DNA of 64,000 nucleotides from Pedobacter sp. JY14-1. GTDB taxonomy: Bacteria; Bacteroidota; Bacteroidia; Sphingobacteriales; Sphingobacteriaceae. The stretch covers positions 558,001-622,000 of the forward strand of contig NZ_JARJHU010000008.1 of assembly GCF_029269825.1 (NCBI RefSeq), in the 5' to 3' direction. A program made the position numbers and the translations under genes. Positions 52,901 to 60,957 of this stretch are shown here, piece by piece; the first letter of the stretch is position 1, and every line of letters starts with the position of its first letter. The notes below the pieces were generated by a model that saw nothing but the letters and a program-made list of their open reading frames with translations, did no database searches and had not been told where the DNA came from.

Positions 52901-53673
52901 TCAAGATCAGTGATTCTGACACCTGCAAAAAACAGGCAGAGCAGTATTGTCGCCGGTACCAGCTGTCCTTTTTTTACCAGCCAGGAACAGAAAGAATTGA
53001 AAAAAAGACAAATACTGAACAAACCTATGGACCAGAGCCAGATTTCCACCGTAGCATAGATACCACGGGTATATCCAGGCTTCAATTTTACTTCAAAAAG
53101 GAGCTTTCCCTGCAGATTATGTATAGGATAGGTATTTTCATCGGTAAAGGATGCTTTTGTCAGCGCGTTAGAAGCGGAAAGCAAGGGTGAGATCTCTTCA
53201 TCCAGGTATTGGTTCTGTATGGCATACTGGTTCTTGACATCGATGAGGAAAAGGATGATATAGGAACCGGAAGTCTTTTTAATGACTTCATACCAGCCAT
53301 TGGGAAACTGGACGAAGGAAGAACCTTCTCGGATGAACTCCGGATCGGTCGGTATGGCCCTGATGGTACTCCAGAACCTTAGCACGCCATTTTGAAAAGT
53401 AAGCATATTGATGCCCTTTTCGCGATAGGTATTGATGAAATTCATGCCATAATCATCATTAAGATGATATTGCTTAGCGCCCTCTAGCTGCTTGGGGTCT
53501 CTTAAAAAATTGTCGATTATTCTTTCCTTGACCAAAAGGTTATTCTGCAAATGTGCAGCCTCATAACGGAGCTGGTCCTTCCTGGTAATGGAATGTTTAA
53601 GTGACAAAGCCGTGACGATACAGCAAGCACCTAAGACCAATAGTAGAAACCTGATTTTGCCTGCTATACTCAC
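49954..53673 (-). CDS. Very large membrane histidine kinase
   Basis: A 1239-residue sensor kinase that starts with GTG. It has an N-terminal membrane helix and a periplasmic domain, several membrane helices about 205-450, a second extracytoplasmic domain (about 490-730), more helices and a HAMP-like linker (about 955-1010), then HisKA (phospho-acceptor His1031 in VAHEIKNPLTPLKLG) and HATPase (NLFKNAIEAA, DDNGKGI, GTGLGLAFVKQ). The kinase core is NtrY-like. No receiver domain or response-regulator gene is next to it, so its partner is elsewhere. It is preceded by fabD (26-base gap). Confidence 0.88.
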   Translation of the reverse strand: MSIAGKIRFLLLVLGACCIVTALSLKHSITRKDQLRYEAAHLQNNLLVKERIIDNFLRDPKQLEGAKQYHLNDDYGMNFINTYREKGINMLTFQNGVLRFWSTIRAIPTDPEFIREGSSFVQFPNGWYEVIKKTSGSYIILFLIDVKNQYAIQNQYLDEEISPLLSASNALTKASFTDENTYPIHNLQGKLLFEVKLKPGYTRGIYATVEIWLWSIGLFSICLFFNSFCSWLVKKGQLVPATILLCLFFAGVRITDLEFGWFNRQFDLLIFSPRIYAESFFMPSLGDFLLNVIALTWVVLFVYTYRDRYQVPRWFRHHRIFGFVLLGVFLLIFTVVALLFDKVFFGLIINSKINFDITNIVNLGWISWVSIIILCLVWFNVYLIVIIFLQQTKQLNISDRERLVFFLCALTLYFFYQLMTGFSLFFVACALFVFVTSWNFYKNENRFSIGIFAAIFFCLAFISAMKYLKFTGIKERYNRMAIAQRLVSSDDFKVISAIEHLEKNIQANSFVQQYFRQPALSSEIELQKHIDKQYLEDYLPRFDYNIYEYNNLDSSTTGHKGTELSYFKGLVKAGSVKVQESAFFYRVNDTFGYQNYFGIIPILENEQLLGTLVIEFKSQPYNYRGQLPELLLDRTIRNDDDYGNYSVALYKDGKLENQSGKYTYKLNSGDYHIRPMYAGFFTDSLNYTHLAYSPVASKLVIISRENISAVVYLATLSFFFLVFILFSVALYILIWLLKNIDESWNGWFNINRSLMINANKVLYKTRIQFSIVLSVVATLLIVGWTTYFYIRDEYRRQQQDFIREKIRNVQQAYERKILSTGLPYPTDKALADFNQFADANAVYLNLYDINGRLLFTSLPRMYDQGILNRRIGPKAFMTLSMRQESEFINSQEKIGTFSYAAAYAPIRDVRNQVIAYIGVPYYANEADYHNKIGVFINTLINIYALVFVAIGILAVFLANQITSPLTFIQESIRKTKLGQKNQPIGWSRHDEIGSLIKEYNKMIAALEESAGKLARSERESAWREMAKQVAHEIKNPLTPLKLGVQLLERAWKENDPNFDRKFERFSKSFIEQIDSLSTIASEFSNFAKMPDTKLEKLLLLPVIDQARDVFINTQDADIHIRNKTTADIIIKGDKDQLLRTFNNLFKNAIEAASTDRKCVVGVTISNDKENVMIEVDDNGKGIDPALHEKIFVPNFTTKSSGTGLGLAFVKQAVENAGGSIAFKSFADVGTTFYLTFPLA

Positions 53674-53699
53674 GTTGACCGACTCTAGTTCTGCTTACT

Positions 53700-54581
53700 T
53701 CATTCTATTAATGCTGAACTGACCTGTACTTCCCGGCTTACCTTTCTCACCAGTCCCTGCAATACATTTCCCGGGCCTACCTCAATGAATTCTCTGGCAC
53801 CGTCTGTGATCATCTGCTCAATGGTCTGGGTCCATTTGACCGCACCGGTAAGCTGGGTAATCAGGTTTTTCTTGATGTTTTCCGGATCGGTGTTAGGTAG
53901 TGGTTCGACGTTTTGGTAAATAGGGCAGAAAGGAGCATTAATGGTGATACTCTCGATAGCGGCCCGAAGCTCGAGTCTTGCAGGCTCCATCAGTGGTGAG
54001 TGAAACGCGCCACTTACATTAAGTTTAACGGCACGTTTTGCACCGGCAGCGGTAAGCTGCTGACAAGCGATGTCTACACCCGCTATACTTCCGGAAATTA
54101 CGATCTGTCCGGGACAATTGTAATTTGCAGCGACAACCACCTCATCGATCCCTGCACATACCTGCTCTACAGTCTCATTGCCAAGACCAAGAATTGCAGC
54201 CATGGTAGAAGGTTGCAGTTCACAGGCTTTTTGCATGGCGTTGGCACGGGCAATGACAAGTCGTAAACCGTCATCAAAAGAAAGGGCTCCCGCAGCTACC
54301 AGGGCAGAAAATTCGCCGAGGGAATGTCCTGCAACCATGTCTGGCTGAAATTGTGCACCAAGCGTCTTAGCCAGGATAACGGAATGCAGAAAAATGGCTG
54401 GCTGGGTCACTTTGGTTTCCTTCAGCTGATCTTCTGTTCCCGAGAACATGATGTCGCTGATGCGGAAACCGATAATTTCGTTGGCCTGCTCAAAAAGGGC
54501 TCTGGCAGCTTCGTTTTCATAAAGGTCTTTTCCCATACCCGGGAACTGGGCTCCCTGTCCGGGGAAGATATATGCTTTCAT
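53700..54581 (-). CDS. fabD: Malonyl-CoA:ACP transacylase
   Basis: A 293-residue FabD that moves malonyl groups to acyl carrier protein in fatty acid synthesis. The start PGQGAQFPGMG, the nucleophile Ser87 in GHSLGEFSALVAAG and the His in SGAFHSPLM are all present. It lies in the minus-strand run queD-folE-fabD-kinase with 46 bases to folE. Confidence 0.95.
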   Translation of the reverse strand: MKAYIFPGQGAQFPGMGKDLYENEAARALFEQANEIIGFRISDIMFSGTEDQLKETKVTQPAIFLHSVILAKTLGAQFQPDMVAGHSLGEFSALVAAGALSFDDGLRLVIARANAMQKACELQPSTMAAILGLGNETVEQVCAGIDEVVVAANYNCPGQIVISGSIAGVDIACQQLTAAGAKRAVKLNVSGAFHSPLMEPARLELRAAIESITINAPFCPIYQNVEPLPNTDPENIKKNLITQLTGAVKWTQTIEQMITDGAREFIEVGPGNVLQGLVRKVSREVQVSSALIE

Positions 54582-54627
54582 TTATTTATGCGTTTGGTTA
54601 AGGTTATGAAGTATCCTGTTTTTGATA

Positions 54628-55260
54628 TTAGTGTAAATTAGCGGTTATCAGCCGAAGGAACTCAGCACGGGTCTTGTCTTTGGCAAATTCACCGGTAAAA
54701 GCGGAGGTAGTCGTTACAGAGTTTTGCTTTTGCACGCCCCTCATCGCCATACACAGGTGCTTACATTCGATCACTACAGCGACACCTGCCGGCAACAGTG
54801 TTTCCTGGATGCAATCCCTGATCTCATTGGTCAATCTTTCCTGAACCTGCAGCCTACGGGCGAATGCATCTACGATGCGCGGAATTTTGCTCAATCCTAC
54901 GATGTGGCCGTTGGGAATATAAGCTACGTGTGCTTTTCCGAAGAACGGGAGCATGTGATGCTCACACATCGAGAACACCTCGATATCCTTTACGACGACC
55001 ATCTGGCTGTAGTCTTCCCGGAACATTGCCCCACGCAGGATCGCCGCCGGGTCTATATCATACCCATGGGTGAGGTACTGCAGTGCTTTCGCGACCCGTT
55101 CGGGAGTCTTGACCAAGCCTTCCCGTTCGGGATCTTCCCCAAGCTGGGCCAGGATATCCTTATAATGATGGGCTACTGAAGCGATCTTGATTTCGTTATA
55201 GCGGTCTATTTTAACATAACCGTTCTCTTCTTCTTCATCAAACTGGTCTGTGTATTTCAT
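54628..55260 (-). CDS. folE: GTP cyclohydrolase I
   Basis: A 210-residue FolE that makes 7,8-dihydroneopterin triphosphate from GTP. The zinc ligands are in [19 protein letters not shown] and [12 protein letters not shown], the substrate part in [16 protein letters not shown]. QueD, encoded 12 bases upstream, uses this product for queuosine, and the folate pathway shares it. Confidence 0.96.
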   Translation of the reverse strand: MKYTDQFDEEEENGYVKIDRYNEIKIASVAHHYKDILAQLGEDPEREGLVKTPERVAKALQYLTHGYDIDPAAILRGAMFREDYSQMVVVKDIEVFSMCEHHMLPFFGKAHVAYIPNGHIVGLSKIPRIVDAFARRLQVQERLTNEIRDCIQETLLPAGVAVVIECKHLCMAMRGVQKQNSVTTTSAFTGEFAKDKTRAEFLRLITANLH

Positions 55261-55272
55261 ATCTGAATGTTA

Positions 55273-55683
55273 TTAACCGAAATATTCAACAAAATTGTTC
55301 TCGGTCTCGTATATCTTTATGCTGTGCAGCCGGGCGCCGGATACACCGATCAGCGGGAAAAGGATATCCCAGACGGCAATGGCCAGGTTTTCTGTAGACG
55401 CCAGCTTACCTTGCATAAAATCAACGTCGAGGTTGAGGTTACGGTGGTCGATCTTGTCCACTACATTTATGTTGATGACTTCCTTAAGCCATTTAAGATC
55501 TACAAGAAATCCGGTCTCAGGATTGACTTCGCCTTTGACGGTAACATAAAGCTGGTAGTTGTGTCCGTGCCAGTTTGGGTTTGCACATTTCCCGAACACT
55601 TCGGCGTTATGATCATCTGTCCAGTCAGGACGGGACAGCTTGTGCGCCGCGTTGAATGAGGCTTTTCTCGTTATATATATCAT
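55273..55683 (-). CDS. queD: 6-carboxytetrahydropterin synthase / PTPS family
   Basis: A 136-residue enzyme of the PTPS/QueD family. The zinc site His residues lie in FNAAHKLS and NWHGHNYQLYV, the catalytic Cys in FGKCANPNW and the Asp-His pair in KIDHRNLN. It converts dihydroneopterin triphosphate to 6-carboxytetrahydropterin for preQ0/queuosine. The folE gene downstream supplies its substrate. Confidence 0.88.
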   Translation of the reverse strand: MIYITRKASFNAAHKLSRPDWTDDHNAEVFGKCANPNWHGHNYQLYVTVKGEVNPETGFLVDLKWLKEVININVVDKIDHRNLNLDVDFMQGKLASTENLAIAVWDILFPLIGVSGARLHSIKIYETENNFVEYFG

Positions 55684-55701
55684 TGCCTGTTATATGAGTG
55701 A

Positions 55702-55709
55702 CAAATATA
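55702..55709 (-). promoter_or_regulatory. -7 element TATATTTG before queD
   Basis: Exact TAnnTTTG on the minus strand, 18 bases before the queD ATG. The nearest TTTG (55736-55733) is 23 bases upstream, slightly long. Confidence 0.4.
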
Positions 55710-55735
55710 CGCAGAAAGGTTAAAGTAAAATACAA

Positions 55736-56407
55736 ATGGCTAACTTAGGCGATACTGATGCAGACAAGATGAAGACAAAAACATTGATCGTGGCTGCCAC
55801 CGCAGCGGAATTGAGTGGCCTTTATAGTCACTTTCGCCTCGCTCAGGGACGGTTTGTGCAAGCGGACGGATTTGACATTCTGCTTACGGGAGTAGGCATG
55901 ACAGCGACCGCCTATGCACTTGGCAGGCATTTGTCGGAGGCATACGGCCTGGTGTTAAACCTCGGTATCGCGGGCTGCTTTGACCGTTCCATTCCTTTGG
56001 GCACGGTATTGAATGTGACCTCTGATGAGTTTGCCGAGCTGGGCGCAGAAGATCATCATAACTTTATCCGTATAGACGATCTGGGTTTCGGCAGAAGCAG
56101 GTTCTCTGCGACCTGTCAAATCAACCATCCGCTGATCAAACGCTTGCCGGCAGTAAGTGGCATTACCGTAAACTGTGTACATGGTCATGCGGCAAGTATC
56201 GCTGCGATAAAGGAAAGACTGGCGCCGGTTACTGAAAGTATGGAGGGTGCGGCAGTATTTTATGCCTGTGCTGAAACAGGCCTGCCTTGTCTGCAGGTAA
56301 GAGCGGTTTCCAACTATGTAGAACCGCGTAACAGGTCTGCATGGCAGATCGGGCCAGCTCTGGAAAAGCTGAATGACTGGGCAATCCGGTTTTTGACAAA
56401 ATCATAA
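55736..56407 (+). CDS. mqnB: Futalosine hydrolase
   Basis: A 223-residue nucleoside-phosphorylase-like hydrolase that removes hypoxanthine from futalosine in the alternative menaquinone pathway. Landmarks are LIVAATAAELSGL, LLTGVGMTATAYALG, LNLGIAGCFD and ESMEGAAVFYAC with the catalytic region. The ATG at 55769 (MKTKTLIVAAT) matches the usual family N-terminus better than 55736 and may be the true start. It is followed by mqnD and divergent from queD. Confidence 0.92.
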   Translation: MANLGDTDADKMKTKTLIVAATAAELSGLYSHFRLAQGRFVQADGFDILLTGVGMTATAYALGRHLSEAYGLVLNLGIAGCFDRSIPLGTVLNVTSDEFAELGAEDHHNFIRIDDLGFGRSRFSATCQINHPLIKRLPAVSGITVNCVHGHAASIAAIKERLAPVTESMEGAAVFYACAETGLPCLQVRAVSNYVEPRNRSAWQIGPALEKLNDWAIRFLTKS

Positions 56408-56430
56408 CCAGGAGATGCCTATCAACGCCT

Positions 56431-56438
56431 TAACTTTG
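56431..56438 (+). promoter_or_regulatory. Possible -7 element before mqnD
   Basis: TAACTTTG, an exact TAnnTTTG, five bases before the mqnD ATG. No good -33 element is seen, and the leader would be almost absent. Confidence 0.25.
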
Positions 56439-56443
56439 CCACA

Positions 56444-57286
56444 ATGAAACTGACACTTGGCTTTTCTCCATGCCCTAACGATACATTTATCTTCGATGCA
56501 CTGATCCACCATAAGATCGATACCGAAGGTCTTGACTTTGAGGTATTCTTCGACGATGTTGAGACACTAAACCAAAAAGCCTTCAGGGCAGAACTGGATG
56601 TGACCAAGCTGAGTTTCCATGCCTTTGCACATGTGTATGAACAATATGCCCTGCTGGATGCAGGCAGTGCACTTGGTTTCGGTGTCGGTCCTATGCTCAT
56701 TGCCAAAGATCCTGCACTTACGGAAAAAAAGGACCCTGGTGCGCATCTTCGCGTGGGAATACCGGGAAAATATACAACAGCTAATTTCTTGCTGGGGATC
56801 GCTTTTCCCCATTTGCTGAACAAAAGAGAATTGGTCTTTTCAGCAATTGAAGGAGAACTCCTGGCCGGCAACATCGACCTTGGTCTTATTATTCATGAAA
56901 ACCGGTTTACTTACGAGGACAAAGGCTTACATAAAGTGGTTGATCTGGGCAACTACTGGGAGGAACTGACCGGTTGTGCAATACCGTTGGGTGGGATCGT
57001 CGTGAACCGGAGACTGGAGCAAGAGATACAGGAAAAAATGAACCGGGTATTGAGGAAATCGGTGGAATATGCCTTTTCACACCCTAAATCCGCATTGGAT
57101 TTTATCCGCAGTCATGCCCAGGAGATGGATGAGTCTGTGATGTATAAACACATCGAATTGTATGTAAACAAATACTCAGCAGACCTAGGACAGGAAGGCA
57201 GGAAAGCAATTGATATTTTGTTCAAACTTGCACAGGAAAAGGGGCTCATTGCACCACTAAGCAGGGAAATTTATCTGATGGCATAA
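56444..57286 (+). CDS. mqnD: 1,4-dihydroxy-6-naphthoate synthase
   Basis: A 280-residue MqnD, a periplasmic-binding-protein-like enzyme of the futalosine route that forms 1,4-dihydroxy-6-naphthoate from cyclic dehypoxanthinyl futalosine. The N-terminus LGFSPCPNDTFIFDAL and VTKLSFHAFAHVY are typical. It lies 36 bases after mqnB and ends 28 bases from the convergent lipoprotein gene. With complex I in the same window this supports menaquinone as the quinone. Confidence 0.94.
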   Translation: MKLTLGFSPCPNDTFIFDALIHHKIDTEGLDFEVFFDDVETLNQKAFRAELDVTKLSFHAFAHVYEQYALLDAGSALGFGVGPMLIAKDPALTEKKDPGAHLRVGIPGKYTTANFLLGIAFPHLLNKRELVFSAIEGELLAGNIDLGLIIHENRFTYEDKGLHKVVDLGNYWEELTGCAIPLGGIVVNRRLEQEIQEKMNRVLRKSVEYAFSHPKSALDFIRSHAQEMDESVMYKHIELYVNKYSADLGQEGRKAIDILFKLAQEKGLIAPLSREIYLMA

Positions 57287-57314
57287 AATTGGTGACCGCT
57301 CCCTTCCGGGCATG

Positions 57315-57692
57315 TTATTTACAGGGACCGTCGGGTATCTCACGGGTAATTTTCAGTACTCTGGTGACCACCATTGTGGAATCGAAATCGGCGGAGACGA
57401 TAAGACTATCCGATTTAATGAAGTGGGCCTCAGCCTCTATATAAACGGGTTCGTAAGGCCGTTCAAAGTTGAATTTACTGTATTGCAGCTCAAGTGTCCG
57501 GGCACTATCAGCCACCCAATACTCCGTACCTTCCTCACAATCAGTAAATGATTTGATCTCAGGGCCATAGCTATAAAGCCCTTTTACGATTCTCACGGTA
57601 TTTCCCTTATTTTCCTCTGGCTTTTGGTTGCAGGCCAGCAGGAACATAACGGCTACTGTGATCAGGAATATGGCTCTTTTGCAAAAAAACAT
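57315..57692 (-). CDS. Small lipoprotein, NlpE C-terminal-like
   Basis: A 125-residue lipoprotein (lipobox LLAC at about 18-21). The domain GLYSYGPEIKSFTDCEEGTEY followed by ADSARTLELQY resembles the C-terminal OB-like domain of NlpE-type proteins (FxDC-TG-Y pattern). It starts three bases after the LolC-type permease stop, so the two are cotranscribed. Role unknown; envelope sensing or metal binding are possible. Confidence 0.6.
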   Translation of the reverse strand: MFFCKRAIFLITVAVMFLLACNQKPEENKGNTVRIVKGLYSYGPEIKSFTDCEEGTEYWVADSARTLELQYSKFNFERPYEPVYIEAEAHFIKSDSLIVSADFDSTMVVTRVLKITREIPDGPCK

Positions 57693-57695
57693 ACG

Positions 57696-58928
57696 CTAAA
57701 GATCTTGGTTTAATTGGTTTATCTTCTTCACACTTAAATTAGCAGACAAAGCTGATGCCACAAAAGAAAACACACCTACAGTAAAAAAAACGAGCATAAA
57801 ATCCTGTGCTTTGATGGCCACCGGATAGGCATTTGCAATGACCAGGTTTTCCTGGGACATCTTAAAGATACCAAACTCCTGCTGCACTAGACAGAAAACG
57901 AGTCCGGCGATAAGGCCCAAAATACAACCACTGAGTGTGATCATCATTCCCTCAAGCAAAAATATCCGCCGGATGAGCTGCCGGCCGGCACCCAGGCTTC
58001 TCAAAATAGCAATGTCTTTTAATTTATCGATCACAAGCATGGTCAGTGAGCCAATGATATTAAAGATAGCAATGATCAGAATAAAAGTGAGAATAATATA
58101 GACAGCCCACTTCTCACTGCCCAGAATGTTGTACAACACTTTGTTTTGCTGTACCCTGTCCTTTATGTCATACTTTTCACCAAGGCGATCTGTCAGGGCG
58201 TCTTTGAAATGCCCCACATCCACAGAGGGATTCAGATTGATCTCAATTGATGATACAGCTGTAGGTTCGTCGAGCAGCGTCCGTGCAAACGATAAGGGTA
58301 CAATGGCAATGTTATCAAAATCCTGCTGCACCTCAAATACTCCCGCCACAGGAATGGACAGCACATTAAAATCGTCAGACGGATTGACCGAACTGCCGCT
58401 CCGGCCTTTCTTTGGAGAGAAAACCTGCAACTGGTTAAAGGGATCGGTAGTATTGACCATTAAATAAGCCTGAATCGCCGAACCGATGACCGCATTGTGG
58501 CCTGCAGGGTTATCCAGAACAAACTTACCTTCCAGGGTAATGCTGTCCAGGCTATGGTTTTTAAGATAGTCAGGACTTACCCCTTTGACCAGCGCAACAC
58601 TCTGTTTATCATTGTATCTCAGCAAGGCATTTTCTGAAAGCACTTCAGTAAAAGAATAAACTGCCGGATCTTTGCGAAGCTCCTTAAAATACCCTGCATC
58701 CGGATCAAATGTCTTGCCTTGCTTAGGCGATATGACCAGTTCGGGACTAATGGTATTGAACATTTTAAGGACGACCTGTTCAAATCCGTTGAACACAGAG
58801 AGAATGATGATCAGTGCTGCACTGCCAACAAACACCCCAACCATAGAAATACCGGAAATGATATTGATTGCATTGGTGGATTTCTTGGCGAAAAGATACC
58901 TGCGTGCTATGTATAATGCGGTGTTCAA
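57696..58928 (-). CDS. LolC/LolE-type ABC transporter permease
   Basis: A 410-residue FtsX/MacB-type permease with one N-terminal helix (IINIISGISMVGVFVGSAALIIIL), a large periplasmic domain (about 45-265) and three C-terminal helices. The pattern is that of LolC/E lipoprotein-release permeases. The ATPase (LolD) is not next to it. It is followed directly by a lipoprotein gene and preceded by the MBL hydrolase and gldD, itself a lipoprotein. Confidence 0.85.
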   Translation of the reverse strand: MNTALYIARRYLFAKKSTNAINIISGISMVGVFVGSAALIIILSVFNGFEQVVLKMFNTISPELVISPKQGKTFDPDAGYFKELRKDPAVYSFTEVLSENALLRYNDKQSVALVKGVSPDYLKNHSLDSITLEGKFVLDNPAGHNAVIGSAIQAYLMVNTTDPFNQLQVFSPKKGRSGSSVNPSDDFNVLSIPVAGVFEVQQDFDNIAIVPLSFARTLLDEPTAVSSIEINLNPSVDVGHFKDALTDRLGEKYDIKDRVQQNKVLYNILGSEKWAVYIILTFILIIAIFNIIGSLTMLVIDKLKDIAILRSLGAGRQLIRRIFLLEGMMITLSGCILGLIAGLVFCLVQQEFGIFKMSQENLVIANAYPVAIKAQDFMLVFFTVGVFSFVASALSANLSVKKINQLNQDL

Positions 58929-58955
58929 TCGTAGTGTCCTGGTTATGTTAGCCCG

Positions 58956-59594
58956 TTATTTTAAAAAGGGGTTGTACTGTTTCTCAAGTCCGATGGAGGT
59001 CGGCTGCCCATGGCCCGGAAATACTTCGCAGTCATCTGGCAGTACGAACAAGTTATTGCGGATACTGCTGATCAGTTGTGTATGGCTGCCACCCGGCAGG
59101 TCGGTACGGCCAATGCTGTTATAGAAAAGCACGTCACCTCCGATAAGGAAATTGTCTTCCCTTCCGTAAAAGCAAAGGTGTGCCGGAGAGTGCCCGGGTG
59201 CGAAAATCAACTCAAGCGCGCTGTTGCCAAAGCTGACCTTTCCCTGCTCAGGTAAAAAGACCTCTGGTTCGGGGCTGAGTTCGTATTGGAGTCCCTGCAT
59301 GGCTATATAAGAAGGCATGGCCTGGAGCATGGGCAACTCGCCCTTGTGGAACTGTGGCTTCAGCCCCCAGTTGTCGTAGACGAATTTATTGCCAAAAATA
59401 TGGTCATAATGACAATGGGTATTGAGCAGCAATACCGGCCGAAGTCGGTTTTCCCTGATGAAATTTACCAGCTGGTTCTGCTCCGAAGCATTGTACATGC
59501 CCGGATCGATGATGGTACATTCACCAGTTTCATCGAAAAGCACATAGGTGTTTTCCGCTACCGGGTTAAAAGTAAATCCTTTGATGCTGATCAT
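58956..59594 (-). CDS. Metallo-beta-lactamase-fold hydrolase, glyoxalase II-like
   Basis: A 212-residue MBL-fold enzyme. The metal motif THCHYDHIFGN, the His in FAPGHSPAHL, the Asp in LIGGDVLF and the terminal His in FPGHGQPTSIG are all present. The group includes thioester hydrolases of the glyoxalase II type; the substrate is not known. It is cotranscribed with gldD (12-base gap). Confidence 0.88.
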   Translation of the reverse strand: MISIKGFTFNPVAENTYVLFDETGECTIIDPGMYNASEQNQLVNFIRENRLRPVLLLNTHCHYDHIFGNKFVYDNWGLKPQFHKGELPMLQAMPSYIAMQGLQYELSPEPEVFLPEQGKVSFGNSALELIFAPGHSPAHLCFYGREDNFLIGGDVLFYNSIGRTDLPGGSHTQLISSIRNNLFVLPDDCEVFPGHGQPTSIGLEKQYNPFLK

Positions 59595-59606
59595 TATGGT
59601 AATATA

Positions 59607-60194
59607 TCAATTTTTCCACTGAAATGTTTCAATCAACCGGTCAATATCCATTTTGATAAAGTTCACTACCGGTTGTATGGAATCGAACTGAGGCCTTTCA
59701 TTGAAATATAATGCCCCTCTGAAATAATGCTTAACACTGTCTGTCAGAAAGAACTGTATAGAAGAGGCGGTATTGCCATCGATGGCATAATAGATCCCGT
59801 AGACCTTACGGTCCGGAAAACTGATGAGCCGCTGATCGATGGCGCTGGCCTTTACAGTATGTTTAAAGGCGAAAGTCCTGGCATCTTCCACCAGCGCCTC
59901 ATATTCGCGTTTTGAAGATACATCGTAATAGGTGAGGTGCAAGCGGCCATTGAACCTTACAAAATTGAGGTTGTACCAGCAAGGCGCGGCATCTCTGCTG
60001 TCATCATGCTGCATCGCCGCATAAACGGGGTAGTCAAAGCTATAGGGACAGGTATCGTTGAACTTATGGTATGCCTTTTCCGGTAAAACGATCCTGAAGT
60101 ATCCCCTGGGCTTTGGGCTGTAATCATCCCCTGCACAGGCGCCCATCATCATAAACAGGCAAAATACCAATATATACAGCCCCACCGATTTCAT
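59607..60194 (-). CDS. gldD: Gliding motility lipoprotein GldD
   Basis: A 195-residue lipoprotein (lipobox MGAC) of the GldD family; the opening YSPKPRGYFRIVLPEKAYH is the family hallmark. GldD is needed for gliding and chitin use in Flavobacterium, but its exact task is unknown. I start at the ATG at 60194, which overlaps the aroE stop (TAATG), giving coupled translation; a TTG four codons upstream is less likely. No gldE or other gld gene is beside it. Confidence 0.9.
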   Translation of the reverse strand: MKSVGLYILVFCLFMMMGACAGDDYSPKPRGYFRIVLPEKAYHKFNDTCPYSFDYPVYAAMQHDDSRDAAPCWYNLNFVRFNGRLHLTYYDVSSKREYEALVEDARTFAFKHTVKASAIDQRLISFPDRKVYGIYYAIDGNTASSIQFFLTDSVKHYFRGALYFNERPQFDSIQPVVNFIKMDIDRLIETFQWKN

Positions 60195-60937
60195 TAGCGA
60201 TTCCAAATGTGCCAGGATCGTTCCGCCTGGAGATGAAGCATTTCCAGTCCGTTTTTTATTTTCGCCTGTTGCTTCCGCGCCATTTCCAGGAAACGGGTTT
60301 CTTCAGGATTATAGACAAGGTCGTAGGCCAGATGTCTTTCCGAAAGCGCCTCGTAAGGTATCAGCGGAAAGCTTTCCAGGTCAGGCGACATGCCCAGCGG
60401 TGTGGTATTGATGAGTAAGGTATATACACCGAGGATATCCGGGGTCACCTCGTCATAAGTAATTGTCCCGGGCATCACCTTCCGTGTAACGGAAAGAAAT
60501 TCAATTCTTTGCTGATTAAGCACATATTTGACGGCTTTTGCGGCACCGCCGTCCCCAAAGATCAGTGCCTTGGTATGGTGCGGTTCTAACAGAGGCAACA
60601 AAGAAGTCTCAAATCCGTAGGCATCTGTATTGTGACCGTCCAGGTGCAGCCCTCCTGCATCCCGGTTAACTGAAATGCAATTTACTGCGCCGATCTCCAG
60701 CGCTGCCCCCTCAATTTCATTGAGGTAGGGCATGACGTCCAGTTTATAAGGTATGGTCACATTCAGCCCTTCCAGTTCCGGGTCATTGCTGATCAGCTCT
60801 GGTAACAGGGTAATATCTTCTATCGGGTACAATTCATATACGCAGTCTTCAATACCTTCAGCACTGAACTTTTGGGTGAAGAATTTCTTTGAAAAGGAAT
60901 GCGACAACGGGTAGCCGATCAGTCCAAATTTTCTCAT
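60194..60937 (-). CDS. aroE: Shikimate dehydrogenase
   Basis: A 247-residue AroE that reduces 3-dehydroshikimate with NADPH. Substrate residues are in GYPLSHSFSKKFF and NVTIPYKLDV (Lys), the Asn-Asp pair in GHNTDAYGF, and the NADP loop is IFGDGGAAKAV. It follows the ComA-like gene by 20 bases. Confidence 0.95.
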   Translation of the reverse strand: MRKFGLIGYPLSHSFSKKFFTQKFSAEGIEDCVYELYPIEDITLLPELISNDPELEGLNVTIPYKLDVMPYLNEIEGAALEIGAVNCISVNRDAGGLHLDGHNTDAYGFETSLLPLLEPHHTKALIFGDGGAAKAVKYVLNQQRIEFLSVTRKVMPGTITYDEVTPDILGVYTLLINTTPLGMSPDLESFPLIPYEALSERHLAYDLVYNPEETRFLEMARKQQAKIKNGLEMLHLQAERSWHIWNR

Positions 60938-60957
60938 AGCATTAATTCCAGGGCTCT

